From Nocardia carnea NBRC 14403 (GTDB lineage Bacteria; Actinomycetota; Actinomycetes; Mycobacteriales; Mycobacteriaceae), in contig NZ_BAFV01000065.1 in assembly GCF_000308515.1 (NCBI RefSeq), positions 1 through 64,000 of the forward strand: DNA of 64,000 bases, written 5' to 3'. The notes under the pieces were generated by a model. That model was given only the letters and a program-made list of their open reading frames with translations, ran no database searches and was not told the origin of the DNA. Of this stretch, positions 63,317 through 64,000 are shown piece after piece (within the stretch, counting starts at the first letter, position 1; the number at the start of each line of letters is the position of its first letter). The position numbers were made by a program, and so were the translations under genes.

Positions 63317-64000
63317 TCATCCATTGTGTCCGGCGGTTTCTCGGTCGAGTTGGTCGTTCAGCACGTGGGCAATGCGGGCCAGGACCGCCGGTTCGGTCAT
63401 CGCCAGGTGGGTGGCGTCGATATCGATATCGGTGATGTGGCCGCGGACGTGCGGTTCCCAGCCTCGGTGGCCGGTGGCGGCGGCGCGGCGTTCGCCGGTG
63501 GCGGTGAAGTAGAGCATGTCACTGTCGAGGATCCGGGGTTGCCATTCGGCGGCGGCGCGGATCGACTGGTTGTAGGCGTCGGTCATGCGTTGGATGAGGG
63601 TGGCGTCGATACCGAGCTCCTCCCCCAGGTTCTGCCGGATCAGGGCGGCGGCTTCCTCGGCGGTGGCGTCGGTGGGGACGAAATCGATACCCATGACGGG
63701 GCCGAGGTTGGCGACGAGTTCGCCGGCGGTCACGGTGGTGACGGCCGATCGGTCGAATCCGTCGGCTTCGGCGTCCAGCAGGGCCAGTAGTGCGACTTCT
63801 TCGCCGGCGGCACGTATTTCGACGGCGATAGCGTGGGCGATCTGGCCGCCGAGGGACCAGCCGAGCAGGTGGTAGGGGCCGTGTGGCTGGATGGTGCGGA
63901 TTTCGTCGAGGTAGCGGCGGGCGGTGTCGTCGATGGTGGCCGGTCCCGGGTCGGCGCCGCTGAGCTGTGGTGCCTGGATTCCGTAGATCGGCCGGTCGCC
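63317..64000 (-). CDS. Non-ribosomal peptide synthetase, C-terminal thioesterase domain (5' end outside window)
   Basis: The frame is open from the window edge to the stop at 63317, giving about 227 C-terminal residues. IYGIQAPQLSG leads to the nucleophile elbow HLLGWSLGGQIAHAIAVEI (GWSLGG, catalytic Ser), then VALLALLDAEADGF. The distal DATHLAMTEPAVLARIAHVL contains the catalytic His in THLAMTEP, typical of type I thioesterase domains at the end of NRPSs. The family releases the finished peptide by hydrolysis or cyclisation. The rest of the synthetase is beyond the right edge. It starts what is probably a separate secondary-metabolite locus. Confidence 0.85.
   Translation of the reverse strand, partial: GDRPIYGIQAPQLSGADPGPATIDDTARRYLDEIRTIQPHGPYHLLGWSLGGQIAHAIAVEIRAAGEEVALLALLDAEADGFDRSAVTTVTAGELVANLGPVMGIDFVPTDATAEEAAALIRQNLGEELGIDATLIQRMTDAYNQSIRAAAEWQPRILDSDMLYFTATGERRAAATGHRGWEPHVRGHITDIDIDATHLAMTEPAVLARIAHVLNDQLDRETAGHNG

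Overview
The window is high-GC actinobacterial DNA. The gene families (tandem universal stress proteins, an Acg-type nitroreductase set, an Rv1733c-like membrane protein, Hsp20, PfkB, CBS/Hrp1-like proteins, wax ester synthases, a CtpF-like P-type ATPase, an OtsB1-like giant fusion, DUF1918, an Rv2466c-like thiol protein and an NRPS thioesterase) point to a mycolate-producing actinomycete, most likely Nocardia or a close relative. The genus is inference; no rRNA or other marker gene is present.

Most of 1.3-60.3 kb reads as one large hypoxia/dormancy island of the DosR (DevR) type. By known family membership it carries counterparts of many Mycobacterium tuberculosis DosR-regulon genes: Rv1733c, Rv1997/ctpF, Rv2004c, Rv2006/otsB1, Rv2029c/pfkB, Rv2030c (remnant), Rv2031c/hspX, Rv2032/acg, Rv2626c/hrp1 and several USPs. 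About ten near-palindromic 14-bp sites resembling GGGAC(C/T)WWnGTCCC lie in the gaps in front of these genes. No DosR/DosS/DosT regulator is in the window.

Layout. 1-1304: broken SulP transporter. 1379-8822: Rv1733c-like protein, USPs, PPOX-fold protein, SRPBCC protein, alcohol dehydrogenase, CBS protein, pentapeptide-repeat protein. 9085-13166 (minus): a 70-aa DUF2267-like protein, PEP synthase and an Rv2004c-like kinase/ATPase. 13391-16039 (minus): P-type ATPase. 16322-28445 (plus): nitroreductase, Hsp20, PfkB, SRPBCC, SDR, nitroreductase, CBS-BON-CBS, then an acyl-CoA synthetase, 2-oxoacid dehydrogenase E1 alpha, E1 beta, E2 and acyl carrier protein cassette whose synthetase carries a stop codon and whose E2 carries two frameshifts. 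28692-39390: membrane protein, DUF1918, wax synthase, CBS-BON, a minus-strand USP-USP-P-type ATPase operon, a flavodoxin-like protein and a third nitroreductase. 39472-45414 (minus): CBS, wax synthase, and a giant HAD/trehalose-phosphatase/GH65 fusion. 45779-48588: DUF2267, an erythromycin-esterase remnant, a two-gene ABC exporter. 48730-50531 (minus): SHOCT, USP and small DUF genes. 50770-54784: a thiol-protein/MmpL/CstR-like repressor/DUF2892/DUF302 module marked by three palindromic ATACCCC-GGGGTAT operators. 55018-57777: an internally deleted sulfatase and its formylglycine-generating enzyme. 57905-60287: two USPs and a GerW-like protein. 60.3-62.4 kb: a gene-poor scar with a 53-bp perfect palindrome, an IS30-type transposase fragment and a glycosylase-like remnant. 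62454-64000: a CPBP protease and the C-terminal end of an NRPS.

Logic: the island couples stress sensing (USP, CBS), redox and detoxification proteins (nitroreductases, ADH, SDR), a chaperone, ion pumps, trehalose and glycolytic/gluconeogenic switching (PfkB, PEP synthase) and storage-lipid synthesis (wax synthases), as expected for entry into non-growth. Several genes are visibly damaged (SulP, acyl-CoA synthetase, E2, DUF302, sulfatase, esterase). This may be real decay or, for the single-base shifts, sequencing error.
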